The notes beneath the pieces were generated by a model that saw only the letters and a list, made by a program, of their open reading frames with translations, was not told the DNA's origin and did not search any database. From Owenia fusiformis (Eukaryota; Annelida; Polychaeta; Sabellida; Oweniidae): 64,000 nucleotides of DNA. The translations under genes were made by a program, and so were the position numbers. Position 1 is the first letter of the stretch; each line of letters starts with the position of its first letter. This document shows, in pieces, positions 1-12,700 of this stretch. The stretch spans positions 38,486,671-38,550,670 of the forward strand of contig CAIIXF020000007.1 of the NCBI GenBank assembly GCA_903813345.2, read 5' to 3'.

Positions 1-92
1 GCTAGACAATTCATTTCTCAATATAAAAATATTTTTGGTGAACATACAATTCTATTCTAGGCATTAGAATAATTGCCATACCTTCTTTGTAG

Positions 93-3000
93 GACATACG
101 GTTATTGGCGCTATGTTGACCAACCAGAGGTTTTTTTCACTGCTGGTATCATGGACACACCTGAATTATACGGGATTAGTCCAGATGATCCAGAGAAAAT
201 GTCTAAAATGATCGATGCTGGGCGAAAAAAAGTAAGAATTTACCGCTCAACAGTAGAGGTTTATTTTTACGAAATAGAATAATTCGAAATAAAACTAGAT
301 AATAAATTTCGACGTGTTCCTTTATTTAAAATACAGGGTGGTGCTATAGGCAGGCGTAAGGGGTTTGATTAATCAAAGTGTCTCGGAAATTTTTGAGAGA
401 TACAATTTTTATCCATGAGTAGATATCGCTCATCTCTACGAGCGAGCGCAGCGAATGAGTGGAGATCGGCGATATCCAAGAGTGGATAAAAATGATAGCC
501 GAGAAAATCATAGGATATCATATTTATCCGATTGTCGCTTTTTTATATGGTCTTCAAATAATTAGACCTAAAAGTTGTTGTTTTCTAATTATTTCCTATT
601 CATTTTATTTTCTGTGACCTTATTTTCATTAAATAATTGCATGAAAAATGTAACTCATTTTTACAGAGGACATAACCATGGAACATTATTTTCAAACAGA
701 CAAGTGGTTATTACAACTTCTTTTCAATTTTGTTGTTTTCAAATTTCTTTTCAAAATTTCTTTTCAAAATTTTTTTTTCATAATTTTAGATTTTTATTTG
801 ATAATTTTTCCGAATTAATTTTCAAAAAAGTTTTTTCAATTTTTTCAACATTTTTTTAAAAAATAGAATCCGTCGGATACTTATTAAAATCATAGGATGT
901 TCTTATTATCCTACACTTACAAGGATTGAACTAAATGTGTAATATCATTGCAGAATGAATTTCATGCCAAATAGAGTCAATTTGGCGGGAAATCAACAAG
1001 CGGAGTATATCGTCACAATATCCTCCGCATATTGGGTTTTCCGGAGTATATCGTCACGATATCCTCCGCCCGGAGTACATCATCACGATATCCTCCGGTT
1101 ATTCATTTTGCCAATAAATGAGCCTGGCCATAGGAAAACCGGTCTTATCACAAAAATTAAAATTGTGCTACAGAGCCAAAAATGTGCCCAAGATTAAGAG
1201 GAAAATGTGCTAAATTCAAATCAGACGTTTTGGTCTATATATATGCAAGGAAAAATTGTTAAGACATAAGCCATGGCTCATTTGAAAGGTCTCTTTGTGC
1301 ATTTTAACATAAACAAAAAATCAAAATATTGATCAAATCTGTGATAAGACCCATTTCCTGTGGCCTGGCTCAAATATCAAATTTATTTTTTAATGTCATT
1401 ATACATTTAGTACACTAAGTGTAGGAAAAGATTGGATATCACGTCATATGAAGCATACCAATATTATCTTGTGTTGTTATCCCCATATATATTTAGTATC
1501 CATCGGATAAAAAAAGTTATATCAATCATAGTCTTTTTAATGAATTTCTAGAACGAAGATAATCAAACGAGGCTTTTTCGTATAGCCAGCTTTAACCAAG
1601 AGGGGGGGGGGACTTTTTCCAGGAGGAGTTTTTTTACAATTTTGGCTAAAAATTATATAAAGCGTGCTCAGAATGGCGAGGGGTGGAGCTTCCGCTCCCC
1701 CAACTCCCCCTTGCTACGGGCCTGTGAGTTTGTAATGATTTGTGAGTGTTAGCAAAAGTTTCAGGAATGTATGTACAATGTAAAGCAGGCCCGTAGCCAG
1801 GGGGGGGGGGGTTCGCATGGTTCGGGCGATCCCCCCCCCCCGGCCAAAAATCATTTCAAAATCATGCAGTTTTTCACCATTCAAAGCACTTTTTAAGTGA
1901 TTTTGGCCCTTTTAGGACCCAAATTGTCAAAAGTAACCCCCCCTGGAATTTTCCAAAAAGTTAACCCCCTAGGCAAATCCAGGCTACGGGCCTGTAAAGT
2001 GGTGATTCTTCTGAGATTGAGAGCTTTTATATAAATTGTACTTATTCTAATTTTACAGATACTCGAAATTACCGACTGCCAAGGAGTAGGGAGAAAGCCA
2101 AAAGAAGAGATATACAAAATAGGCATGGATGACTTAAAAGGTCTATCTGTGTATCTTGGAGAAAAACCATTCATGTTTGGAGATAAAGCCAGCATTGTAA
2201 GTCACTAGCATAAGCAATGGTTTTATTATTACAAGTTCGACAGGAACGGAGTATATATAATAAGATACACGGGCGTCTGAAGGGAGGCGTGTGTGTTTTC
2301 CGAACACGTCCCTTTTTAAATCAATCTTTGGAGATTTCGTTTATGGTGCTGAGAAGGAGAAAAGAAGAAGTAGGTGCTCTGCTGAAAGAGGTGGAGAAGC
2401 AAGGCTTCTAGTGAAAGCCATGCTGATTTATTTTTAGATGAAGGTGCACCCGTCTTAGAAATATCGTTGGGATACCCCCTAGAATTATTACTGATTACCT
2501 CTGTTTTCAAATAAAAATTGCTCTACATTTGGCATCTTAATCTGCATAAATGATTACCAGCATATAACACTGACAGTATTTATCTTTTTCATATTTTATC
2601 ATACTCTGATTCGCATAACTGACATCATTCTGTTACACCAGAAACATAGAAACATCACATGGCTGAGGAAATGAGATGTCATGCATGGTCAATTATAAAA
2701 AAACTAGTTCCCTCTGGAATAGACTCCTATCATTGTTCGGGATTAAGACCAGATGTAATATGCACGTACAGCTATCGGCGAGAGGGTGGTAGAAATAATT
2801 TCGGATCAAAAGAATTATACAGCTGCTGCCATCTTTATGTCGGCCAAAACTTTGACTCTGAATTCATTGTCTAAAATGCAGTATCTCACATTCAACATGT
2901 ATTTCTTATTATGCCGATTGTGATTTTTTATATATTTTTCATTTATATTTTTCAGGTTGACTGTGTTTTGTTTTCTCACCTCTGCCAGATTGTCTACCTT

Positions 3001-3117
3001 CCTTTACCAACAATGCCACATAAGATTATGGTTGAAAATGAGTGCAAGAATCTGGTGGCATTCTGTGATCGCATGAAAGCATTGGCTTGGCCTGATTGGG
3101 ACAAATTAACCAATTAA
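93..3117 (+). CDS. FAXC: FAXC-like (failed axon connections) gene, 3' exons
   Basis: This is the 3' end of a gene whose upstream exons lie outside the window. Three exons join in phase 0: 93-231 (enters with the third base of a codon), 2059-2196 and 2956-3117, with clear acceptors and GTAAG donors. The join reads through motifs such as EITDCQGVGRKPKEEIY, GLSVYLGEKPFMFGDKAS and NLVAFCDRMK, ending WPDWDKLTN then stop. This is the GST-C-like half of the FAXC/metaxin-related family, which pairs a thioredoxin-like N-terminal half with a GST-C-like helical half; Drosophila fax is linked to axon development. That family role is knowledge, not something seen here. The first exon is less conserved and is assigned by phase and position. 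The intron 232-2058 contains a hairpin, a palindromic repeat and a MITE. Confidence 0.82.
406..493. repeat. Imperfect hairpin repeat
   Basis: The arm beginning TTTTTATCCATGAGTAGATA returns as an inverted copy ending AAGAGTGGATAAAAA. The arms are about 35 bp with a GC-rich centre containing GAGCGAGCGCAGCGAATGAG. It lies in the FAXC-like intron and looks like a foldback element remnant. No coding potential is seen. Confidence 0.5.
1001..1097. repeat. Three copies of a 27-bp palindromic unit
   Basis: Copies start at 1001, 1042 and 1071. Each begins CGGAGTA and ends TATCCTCCG, around an ATCGTCACGAT-type centre, so each unit is nearly its own reverse complement. The spacing is uneven (14 and 2 bp between units). 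Confidence 0.7.
1786..1994. mobile_element. MITE with CAGGCCCGTAGCC termini, copy 1
   Basis: The element begins CAGGCCCGTAGCCAGG and ends with the inverted sequence GGCTACGGGCCTG. It is flanked by TAAAG on both sides (1781-1785 and 1995-1999). The interior shares blocks such as CAAAATCATGC and AATTGTCAAAAGT with the copy at 16250-16455. It carries long G and C homopolymers that may be assembled inaccurately. No transposase is present, so it is non-autonomous. Confidence 0.8.
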
Positions 3118-3350
3118 AACATTTGTCTTTGCTTTTATATGATTTAAAGTGTCAGTATTCACATGTTTTTAAGATCGGCTTAAGATGCTGTGGTACTGAA
3201 CAGAAAATGACAAAACAGGAAGTGTCAAAACCATGCTGGATTTCAAACATTTTTTGAACCAAGATTTCAGAGTTCTGTTTGCTCTGAAAATGTTACTGAA
3301 AAATAGATAAAAATGGGCGCTTAGGAAAGGTCACCGAACAGAATCTTTTG

Positions 3351-3563
3351 AATTTTTCAGAAAATGTGCCCAATTTATTGCTCTAACTAATACAATATTT
3401 AAAAATTTGATATCATTCATAGAAAAAGAAAAAAATGAAAAAATGAATTGAATAGTGATCTATCTTCTTTTTTATAATCGCCATTTTTGTTTCAGACAAT
3501 TTTCTAAAATTTCAAAGATTGTATCATTTAGAGCAATTTATTGGGCACATTTTCTGAAAAATT
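3351..3563. mobile_element. Long-arm inverted-repeat MITE
   Basis: The left arm starts AATTTTTCAGAAAATGTGCC and continues through an ATTGCTCTAA core. It reappears inverted at the right end, finishing TTTTCTGAAAAATT. Arms are roughly 65-70 bp with diverged inner ends, which is typical of a foldback MITE. It lies just downstream of the FAXC-like stop and could form a stable hairpin in a long 3' UTR. Confidence 0.65.
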
Positions 3564-3627
3564 ATTCCCAAAATATCATGCATAAATATATCCATATAAA
3601 CAATATTTAAAAGTCAGCTTCCGTTTT

Positions 3628-3790
3628 ACGTCAGTAAGTAAGAAGCCAGTTTTAAAAAGCCGGCTTCTTGGTGACTCTAGGAGCCGGCTTCTGTAGTACT
3701 AAAGAAGCCGGCTTTTAAAAACCCGCCTCTTGGTGACTCCAAAAGCCGGCTTCTGTAGTACGTAAGAAGCCAGTTTGTAAAAGCGTTTTT
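3628..3790. repeat. GAAGCCGGCTTC-rich repeat cluster
   Basis: Several copies of AGAAGCCGGCTT / AGCCGGCTTCT in both orientations are separated by CTTGGTGACTC and GTAGTACTAA/GTAGTACGTA segments, giving two degenerate units of about 65 bp. No gene is seen here. Confidence 0.6.
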
Positions 3791-5758
3791 TTCCTTCGAG
3801 TACTTCTGAATCAGATTGCGAGTTATTAATCGATGAAATGCTAACTGCTTATGACAGGGGGAAAGAGAAAGAAGATATTCTGGATCTCGAAGCCCTGTAA
3901 TGAGAGGACGTGTACATGTGTTTACGACAATACTTTCATGTTTCATACCATGAACATATTTTTATATAGTTTGATGCAAAATCAAAGTGCCAGTGATGTT
4001 GCTCATACTCAGGATTACCCAGAGTTGAACTGAAACTCAATGTCAAAAGATAGATATTTCTAAAATGTTTATGTTAATCTATATTAAAATATTCATCAAT
4101 TACTTTGAAATTAATTGTGCCCTTTCCAATACCTTTCTTGAGAAAATGAAAAATGTTTACTTTTAGATATTAGTCAATACCAGGATATTTATCATATTCA
4201 TCAACTGTTAGGCTACACTCACACTGATTTTTCATTCTCCATTTTGATTGGTAAACTGCCTTCATGTATCCTTATACCGACCATTGATAATATTCTCGAG
4301 CGTGGAATATTCTGCCGGACACGGTTGATTCGTGATATTGATTTCTGTCATTTTACAACGCATTGTAAAGTATTGCTTTAAAGTGTGCGCCTGACCCGGC
4401 TACGTATAGCACAGAGTTTATACTGGCGGATTAGACTAGTTCATTTTTTATATGTGTGTGAAAGCTTTCTCTTATTTGCGTTTTTTCGTTTAGTACGGTT
4501 TTGTTATAATTGCCGAGGTCATATAACCGGGATGAAACAATGATTATCGTTGACTGCCCACACAAAAAACATACGTTGAGTGAACAGTGTTATTACAAAC
4601 AACAGGCTTTAGAATACAAAGCGTAGTGTGATAATAAGCTGTACACTACCACTGCTGCATGTACGTATTACTAATTTACTAGGGCTCCCAAAGAGTGGAT
4701 AGGGAGGTTGTGTTTGTCACTTTTAAATTTTACATTTCAAAATTGTCATTTTACATGTCATAATTTGTTGGTTTCATTCGTTTAGCCAATCAAAACATTG
4801 TAAAACAATAAATTGTCTGTTACGTACAATCAATTTTGTTCAGTTTTGATTAGTTGTCAGAATAAAGTTACGTTCATCTGAATCCATGTATCAAAACAAA
4901 AATCCTATTTTCACTTCAAAATACTTCAGTGAGATGAAGGCTCGGAATTGTCACATGCAATTACTTATTGTCGTATTCGTTATTTTATCTTCTCGATAGT
5001 AGCATTTAGTCGCACATTTGATGCCAGGTCACCTTGTCGCGTACCTCTTGGGGAACCCCACATTTATGTGGGTACTCATGGAAGTAAATTCCCCGGTGTA
5101 GCCGAGAGCCACAAACTTTTCAACAGGTTCGAAATGACCAATTTATCTCATATATACTCTAAATATTTTATTATTTAGCACCTACAAAGTATTGCTAATA
5201 ACCATATGTAATTTCAATAAGGAAACTTATCTGGCTACATATAAATTCAATATCAACACTAGCTGTTCTCTCAACACGTCCTGGCTTACCTTGTGGTGAC
5301 AAACCCTGGATTTTCGCTATTTATAGTTTATCAACACCTGGACGCATGCGCATTTTATAGTTTATCGGGCACTTTAAACCGACTATGTTATCAATTAATA
5401 GGCAAAACCCCTCCAATGGCAAGAATATTTATATTAGGATATGATACTCTTTACAGAACACGGAAGAAAATTTGGCTTTACTGCTTCTTAACACTACGTG
5501 TACTATTGCAACTTGCAAGCTAGATAACCAAATGCCGAAACTAGACCACTTCAGGAGATATCTGAAACAAGGACAAAGCATAGAATTATACACAACAAAG
5601 AAAGAAAACAAAGAAGAAAATAAAAAATGGCACCTAGTAAAATTCCTGCAATCCTAAAAAATCCTCAACAATCTTCGATTTTAAATTCACCCCTAAACAT
5701 AATCATAAAATACATCCATACGTTGCGTTTCTTTGTTATTCATTATCGTTTTGTATCA
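3791..5758. other. Intergenic, no recognisable gene
   Basis: AT-rich DNA between the FAXC-like gene and the convergent NHL gene. Only short reading frames without recognisable domains occur. A small hairpin (GGGGAACCCCACA...TGTGGGTAC) lies near 5050-5075. Confidence 0.6.
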
Positions 5759-5764
5759 TTTATT
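5759..5764 (-). terminator. Candidate poly(A) signal of the NHL gene
   Basis: TTTATT on the plus strand is AATAAA on the minus strand, about 155 nt beyond the stop codon at 5919. It is the nearest canonical signal I saw. Confidence 0.45.
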
Positions 5765-5918
5765 ATACGAGTATAAACAGTGATACAACCTATGATGTTA
5801 AAACAGATTAAAAACAAATAAATATGTTTAATAGAAAAGTATTACATATAAAGGTTTTTGCTTTTGATTGAGATCTGTACACACTGAAATCAATATAATA
5901 TAGTTATTCTCATAAAAT

Positions 5919-8900
5919 TCAACGTGTTATATTCACCTTATTCCTGTATGTGATAATGAATAATTGCCCACTGCGATCACCAACCAGTAATTGGCCTGCA
6001 TTGTTGATACGTAAAGCCATTGGGAGGTCCACACCGTCCATCTCCGTGAGAATATGACTGTGGAAGTTACCCTCAGGTGTGAGCAGTTGTATTCTATCGT
6101 TATTTCTGTCTGCGACCAGTATAAAATCCTTTGAATCCGTGTAGACACCATTTGGAAGACTTAACTGCTCTTCACTTGAACCGTAACTAAATACAACATT
6201 GCCAGCTTGATCCAGCCCTTTTATCGCATGACCATCGAAATCACTAACTATAATGACTCCTTTGGAATTAGTTGTCACATAGTAAGGGTCAATAACCGTA
6301 CCAGGTGCAGAGAATGGTGTGGAATCCCCACTAGAGGGATCCACAATGAATACTCTCTTTTCTTTTCCATAGCATACAACCAATTGTCCGGTAGATAGTG
6401 AAGTAATGCCAAGTAGTACGGTTGAAGATCCTTTAACGGTTATGCTGCGTATGTGTCTACCACTTACTGTATAAAAGTAGATAGTGTTTGTCCAGTCAGT
6501 AAACACGAGTTGTTCATCATTAGTAAGTGCAACATGATAGAATCTTTTACCGATATCCTTGATGGGTTTAAAATCACTGTCATATATTTGTGCTGTTGAG
6601 CCTTTACCACTCGTTACCACAATATGCCCTCTTGATGTTACTGCAAGGTCACGAATGTAGGTTGAGTGCAGCCACCTTCTTGTAACAATTGGTTCGTCTT
6701 TTAGTTCTCCAACAGCGACTGCAATAAAAACAAATATACAAATACAGATTTAGATTTAAGTTAGAATCCTATAATTAGATATGAAATCGTGTTATATAAT
6801 ATTCATATCTTTATAACCTTTCTAAGGAGACTCAGCCATCTGAATTTTATGTGCACAATAAATGAATGATAAAACAGATATTAGCGACATAACTTTTATA
6901 GACATAGAGAGAATTATATGGAATTATGTATTGTTTGTAAGTGGTATATCCTAAAATACTCGGTTCATGTGTTTTCAGTTAAATTGAACGCGCATGAGTA
7001 AAATTATGTATTGTTTGTAAGTGGTATATCCTAAAATACTCGGTTCATGTGTTTTCAGTTAAAATCGAACGCGCAGGAATAAAAGTCAACATCTTATTAT
7101 TCTCCCGCTATAAATATTTCAAAAATGTCGGTAATTCTTGATCAATGATGCATATAACCGATTTATATGTTTCTTTATTTTATGTGTTGTAACAGCATCG
7201 AAAGTCATTTCAATTTGATGCGAAGCCTATAATTTTACTCTCGACAATGAAAAATTAACTGGATATATCCTTTTCGCGTCTTTTCGATACATCTTGCAAT
7301 TCATAAGACCGCGACATTTCCTAAAGAACCGTAATCTTCATCTACAGTATAAGAATGATACGATATTTTGGGATTTACCATATATAGGTGATCATCCCTT
7401 CAATTCGCATTAATTTCATTTTTTGGTATGAATCTTCATAAGATAAAATATGCCGGAATCATGGAAATGTCTAGGCCGGTGTAAAAGGGTAGGTGGTCCT
7501 ATCAAATTTTGGTCCTACTCTCTATTGATTTATATGGTGACCTAATTAAAATTATTTTCCTTATTATTTATACACAGTCAGGGCCGGTAAGGGCCGTAAG
7601 GAAAGGGGACCATAATCCCCAGGGGACCATAATTTCTTTTACACCGGATCAGAGCACCGAGTAGTCTGCCGTGTTTATTTTTGGTAGGATCGTCTTTTCC
7701 TATCTCGATTCCCTAGATTTGACCCTATCATTTCCTATAGGGTGTATATCTACATACCTGTCTGACAATTGATTCCTGAATATCCAACCTTGCAATTACA
7801 CGTATAGCCATTTACTTTGTCACTACAAATGCCCTCGTTCTGACATGGACTTGCATTACACGCGTCTATATCTGTACGTGTAAAATTGAATTATTAGGGA
7901 AGTTAAAATCTAAAACAAAATATATAACGTATAACGTAGGCAGCATATAAGATATTATTGTTAGTTCTATAGCTTGTTTTATGTTTGTATTGTTTTTGAT
8001 ACTTGGAGCTAAAACATGCATGACATACACTGTGTACATCATCTTCTTCAGGAACATTCCACTTCGCATCGAAATCAAATTGCCAGCATAGTATCCGACA
8101 AACTTGGGTATAATTATTCCCGTTGACACAAAACAAAACGCGAAATTCTAAATTTCCAGTTCAAAACGCGAAACACGCGTATAGCACAAGCACATGCGTT
8201 GCAAGTCAGAGAATAGATAAGGTAGATCAAAATTTTCTGATGGAGAATTCAAAATGATCCAAACAAATATGGTTGAAACATCGACATTACAGTATCGGTT
8301 AAGTAAACTGGAATTAAAATCACGGAACCTTCGGCAAAACAAGTGGATCAAAAAATATTTTGTGGTCATTAAAATCATCCGAAGTAAACCGAATCAAACG
8401 TTGTCAAACATCGTTATAAAAGCGTAGGTCAAAATTAATTAAATTTAATGTTAAACGTGTGTAAACTGCCAACAATATACCGCCTTTATAAAAATGCGTA
8501 ATTATTTTGATTCAAGATCCTGGTCAAGGTGCATTGATTCGAAACGTAATGAATATGTCTTGCTATATTAGTGATCCAACATCGACTTAATTATCCAATC
8601 TTTACATAATTTTGCTTAGTATAAATTATCATAGTCAATACTTACTAAGTATCTTTATAATTGTTGTTAAATCGCGTTTTATACGACCATTGTCAAGATT
8701 GACATCGGTTTTCAAGTTTGATAGCTTCATCTTGATGGTAGAAACAGCATCCGAAAGGGAAGACACAATGTTTGTTAGTGTTGGCATATCGTTTGTCAGA
8801 GAAAACTTTGTTTGTCAAAGTCGACACTTTGTTTGTTAGGCTTGAATCCATTGTAGATACCATTAATGTCATATTCTTCAAGTCTTGCCTTTTTGCTTGG

Positions 8901-9746
8901 CAACATGACAAGGCAGCATATGTGTCTAAATGATCGAAGTGGAAAAATACAGCTTTTCCCACATATTCAAAAATGCTTTCAATATGTTAATATATAAGGC
9001 CGCAGATGTGTCTGAAAGATCGTGGTGAAAAAATACAGTTTTACCCAAATATTCCAAAATGCTTTCAATATGTTAATATATAAGGCCGCAAATGTGTCTG
9101 AAAGATCGTGGTGAACAAATAAAGCTTTACCCAAATATTCAAAAATGCTTTCAATATGTTAATATATAAGGCCGCAGATGTGTCTGAAAGATCGTGGTGA
9201 AAAAATACAGTTTTACCCAAATATTCCAAAATGCTTTCAATATGTTAATATATAAGGCCGCAAATGTGTCTGAAAGATCGTGGTGAACAAAATGAAGTTT
9301 CAAGAATGCTTCGAGAAATTAATTATAAATTCATATCAGTTTATACAGTTTATGTGGTAATATTAGCGAGGTTTCGATTTAAGTTTTTTTGGAATACGTA
9401 TACACAAAACCTGTACTTACGAGTCAGGTATAGCACTGGGAAGAAACTCAAATCACAACAAAATATTCAGCAAGTATGTATTTCTTGGATTCTAGAAATT
9501 AGTTCGGCCATTGCTGGGATATTCCCAAATCAATTCGCTCGATCAGGAAACGACGATTTTTTATGAAATGTACTTTACTGGTTTATTTGAGAAACCTTAT
9601 TCCCCAGTTGTGTTAATCCGTTTAAAGGTTAAAGTTGCAGTATAAGTTTAGACTGAAAACTTATAGCGAAGGCTGTCTTTTAACTTACCATCTACAAAGA
9701 CAGCTATAAATACTGCCAAGAGTCCTGTTAAGCTGTCAAGCCTCAT
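5919..9746 (-). CDS. Secreted coiled-coil / EGF / NHL-propeller protein (frameshifted exon 2)
   Basis: Four minus-strand exons, all junctions in phase 1: 9689-9746 (ATG, signal peptide beginning [18 protein letters not shown]), 8646-8925 (two adjacent cysteines, then heptads such as LTNKVST and LTNIVSS), 7758-7871 (one EGF domain, DACNASPC ... GYTCNC ... CQT), and 5919-6718 (265 residues of NHL-like blades, e.g. [20 protein letters not shown]). The EGF exon is symmetrical and could be skipped in frame. The order suggests an extracellular oligomeric protein with a ligand-binding propeller; its function is unknown. Exon 2 is 280 bp, whereas its flanking phases require a length two bases longer or one shorter. 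The heptad frame breaks near 8797-8803, so this allele is either mutated or misassembled. Confidence 0.75.
6922..7085. repeat. 80-bp tandem duplication
   Basis: Two nearly identical copies of an 80-bp unit beginning AATTATGTATTGTTTGTAAG and containing CTCGGTTCATGTGTTTTCAG, starting at 6922 and 7002. They lie in the last intron of the NHL gene. Confidence 0.8.
7476..7647. mobile_element. MITE with CCGGTGTAAAAG termini, copy 1
   Basis: The element begins CCGGTGTAAAAG and ends CTTTTACACCGG. It contains GGTCCTACTCTC and CAGTCAGGGCCGGTAAGGGCC, both of which recur inverted at about 42211-42350. It is short and non-coding, inside the NHL gene intron. Confidence 0.7.
8910..9300. repeat. 86-bp tandem repeat overlapping a splice acceptor
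   Basis: Four full units and a partial one start at 8910, 8996, 9082, 9168 and 9254, each marked by AAGGC and ATGTGTCT. The first copy overlaps exon 2 of the NHL gene (8910-8925), so each unit carries a minus-strand copy of the intron end and exon start (CGATC[A/T]TT[T/C]AG then ACACAT). Neighbouring copies differ at a few positions. Confidence 0.85.
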
Positions 9747-12700
9747 CCTTCTTCGGTTCTATTTGGCTTACTACGACTTAGTCTTACTCGTAGTTCTTTG
9801 AGTATGTGGTGCGGCTAAGTGTTCTCAACGTCAAAATGGATGTATGTTTCAGCTCATAAAGTTGCATTGACGTATAAAATGTGCAATTGTAATTACTCCC
9901 GCGAATATAATATGGTTATATAAAGGATGTATCAATTTGTTGTGTATCTTAACAGAAGATTAATTCAATTTAAACATATTCCTAGTCACATCTAGAGTTG
10001 TTAAATCATTGCAATGTATTGTTGAATTGCTATACCATAGTGTCGCTATTACCTCTCAATTTGTTTATCTGCATACGCTTGATTGGGTGTTAAAACATAA
10101 TACCTGGGAGAACATAGAAATATAGATATTTCAAAGCTTCATATAAAAAACTGCTCATCTATCAATAATGTACAATACCATTATTATACTGTATTGTTGA
10201 ATTTATACTGGCACCTGATTTTTTGTAACATTTCAACATTGTACGTCCTAAAATTAATTGTTAATACCATTTTTATATACCTACATGTAACATAGTATAA
10301 GTACTTTCTTTTTATGTAGTCTAGATGTCATTTTAAACATTTCTGTCAAACCGCAACATATACCCACTAGGGCGTCTAGCGGATTGTTTTTATAGTGTTT
10401 ACTATATTAGAAATATGAAATAAATGAATTGAATTGAAATTGAAAAAACATGAATTATTGCATTTTTCTAACAAATACGGGAACTTGGATCCCCATATAC
10501 ATGTACAAATGGCAAATCAATGTTACTTTGGATAAGTTTTAAATGATATATGACACATACTATGTAGACACATGTATGTGTCTGCCTAGGGGGAGGGGGC
10601 ATACTTTCAAATAAGTCCCGTCCCCCCCGCCCCTCTACAGCCAAAACCAAGATATATGGTACCAAGTGTGATATATATCATTAGAAAGGTCTTCCAAAGT
10701 TACGTTGATTAGCATATATCTGACACATGTCAATCAATCTCACAAATTTTACATTGTATCAACTGAGGTGACCATAGGCCTAGAAATATGGCAATTTGGC
10801 GTATTTAACATAACAGGATTTTAAGAATCAGGTATAGGAAGAGTCAAAGGACCTAAATATGACTACATATGTATATGGCAATGAATTTAACCAATTCCTG
10901 GATAGGGGTAGATGTGTAGAAAATAAGGGAGCAAGGAAAGTGGTGAAAACCTTTTTGTTACAAGTGGAATGTGAAAAGTATTAGCTTTTTGACATATTTC
11001 TAAGGTCAAATCCTTCTCATTTTGACGCAAAAAAGCTGCTTAAAGGAGGTTACGCTAACTAAAGACATCATGAAAATATAGGTGAATTTCATCAAAAATA
11101 CTTGAGACTTGGTGAGTTAACATAACTTGGGATGATCTTTTCAATGGTATATAACATTAGGCACCATCTATTGAGGTTCTAGCTGTAGCAGGGGGACGGG
11201 ACTTATTTGACACCCTTTATATACAGGGTGTCCCGAAAGTATGCCCCCTCCCCCTAGGCAGACACATACATTTGTCTACATAGTATGTGTCATATATCAT
11301 TTAAAACGTATTATCCAAAGTAACATTGTTTTGCCAAGTATCATGGTTCAACTCACAAATCTAAAATAGGTTACAGGCATTTCAAAACCCCCATGGCTAC
11401 CCCCAAACTTATCGAAGCGAGTGTAATCTACATAAATACCAACGATTCAAAACAACCTTACTTTACATTGGCGTAGCAATCGGGGTGCAATTGATGCGAC
11501 CGCATCCTCCCGCCCCCCCCCCATAACCAATGAAAATAAAACCATTAGAAAGAACAAGAAAAGAGCTTTAAAATGCTTTTTATTTGAAGCTTCTAGCCCC
11601 TTCTGACTGTAACAGTTACCCACTACCACTGTGTCATTGAATTTACAAAAGGACCGCATAATAAATGTAATTTAGTTGCTTTATCATTTTACGCTTTAAA
11701 AGGCGATCGTACCATGGTGCAAGTATCCAGTAAGGTATATGTACTGCGCAATTAGCTCATTTTCCATCACGACTTTGTCATTGACAAAGCAGTATGACGC
11801 ACAAACATGAAAATATTATTGCAAATTTTCTATTAACAAGGCTATTATTATTATAAACGTAATGTTTAACTGTAAAGACAACACATTATACACATACCAA
11901 ACGACTGTTAACAAATAAATATATTTTATTTATTATCCTGTGTTTAAAGTAATACTAGTTCTCAAGCATATTTTCTGTTAATTTTCTACAAAATGACCAC
12001 CAACGTATAAAATTAGTCATTTTAAAATATGTGACTGGCCGCGTGTTGAAAAAATATTATAAGCAGGGTATTAGCATTACTTGTGGTACCACCTATTATT
12101 AGTAATATTTCTAAACATGATGATTGAATATGTGATTAAATTGAATTAAGTTGCAGGGGGGGTTGTTCGCATTAGGGTTTAAGCATGCTAGTTATGACTA
12201 GAGATACCAAGAAATGTATCATGTACAACATTAAGCATTACATAATAAATAACGCAGCAATATCAGGTGGCCTAAATATTTGTGTAACCATTGTCTCACA
12301 GACTCACTAATGTGACTTTTTTCATTAAATCAAGCAAAATACCCTTTCCGCATTTATTCTAAAATATCACCTCCAATGAATTTTGAGAATGGATGGATTT
12401 GAGATATTTGGGAAGAATGAAATGAATTAAGTAGACACGACACACAGACAAGGTATTTTGACTGATTATCAAATGCTATCACCTGATAGCTGGTACAAAC
12501 ACTATAGAGGTCTCATCGCAGAGCTCCGGTATGGGGATTTTTGACATGCTATTTTGAATTTCTTTGTTCTCATAGAATATTTAATTGATCTTTGTTATAT
12601 TTTTACAACTTGCTGATGCTACTCTTAGGCTAATTTGTACTTTTCAGGGAATTTGGTTTATCAGTTGCCGAGGAAATATTTTGCAAAAAGTGTGTCATTT

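Noticed and set aside
575-859. 94-codon plus-strand frame rich in Phe
   Set aside because: It arises from T-rich intron sequence of the FAXC-like gene (TTTTCAAAATTTTTTTT) and is low complexity.
10468-11659. Minus-strand frames around the G/C homopolymers
   Set aside because: Short, without domains, overlapping the foldback arms and homopolymers; not credible genes.
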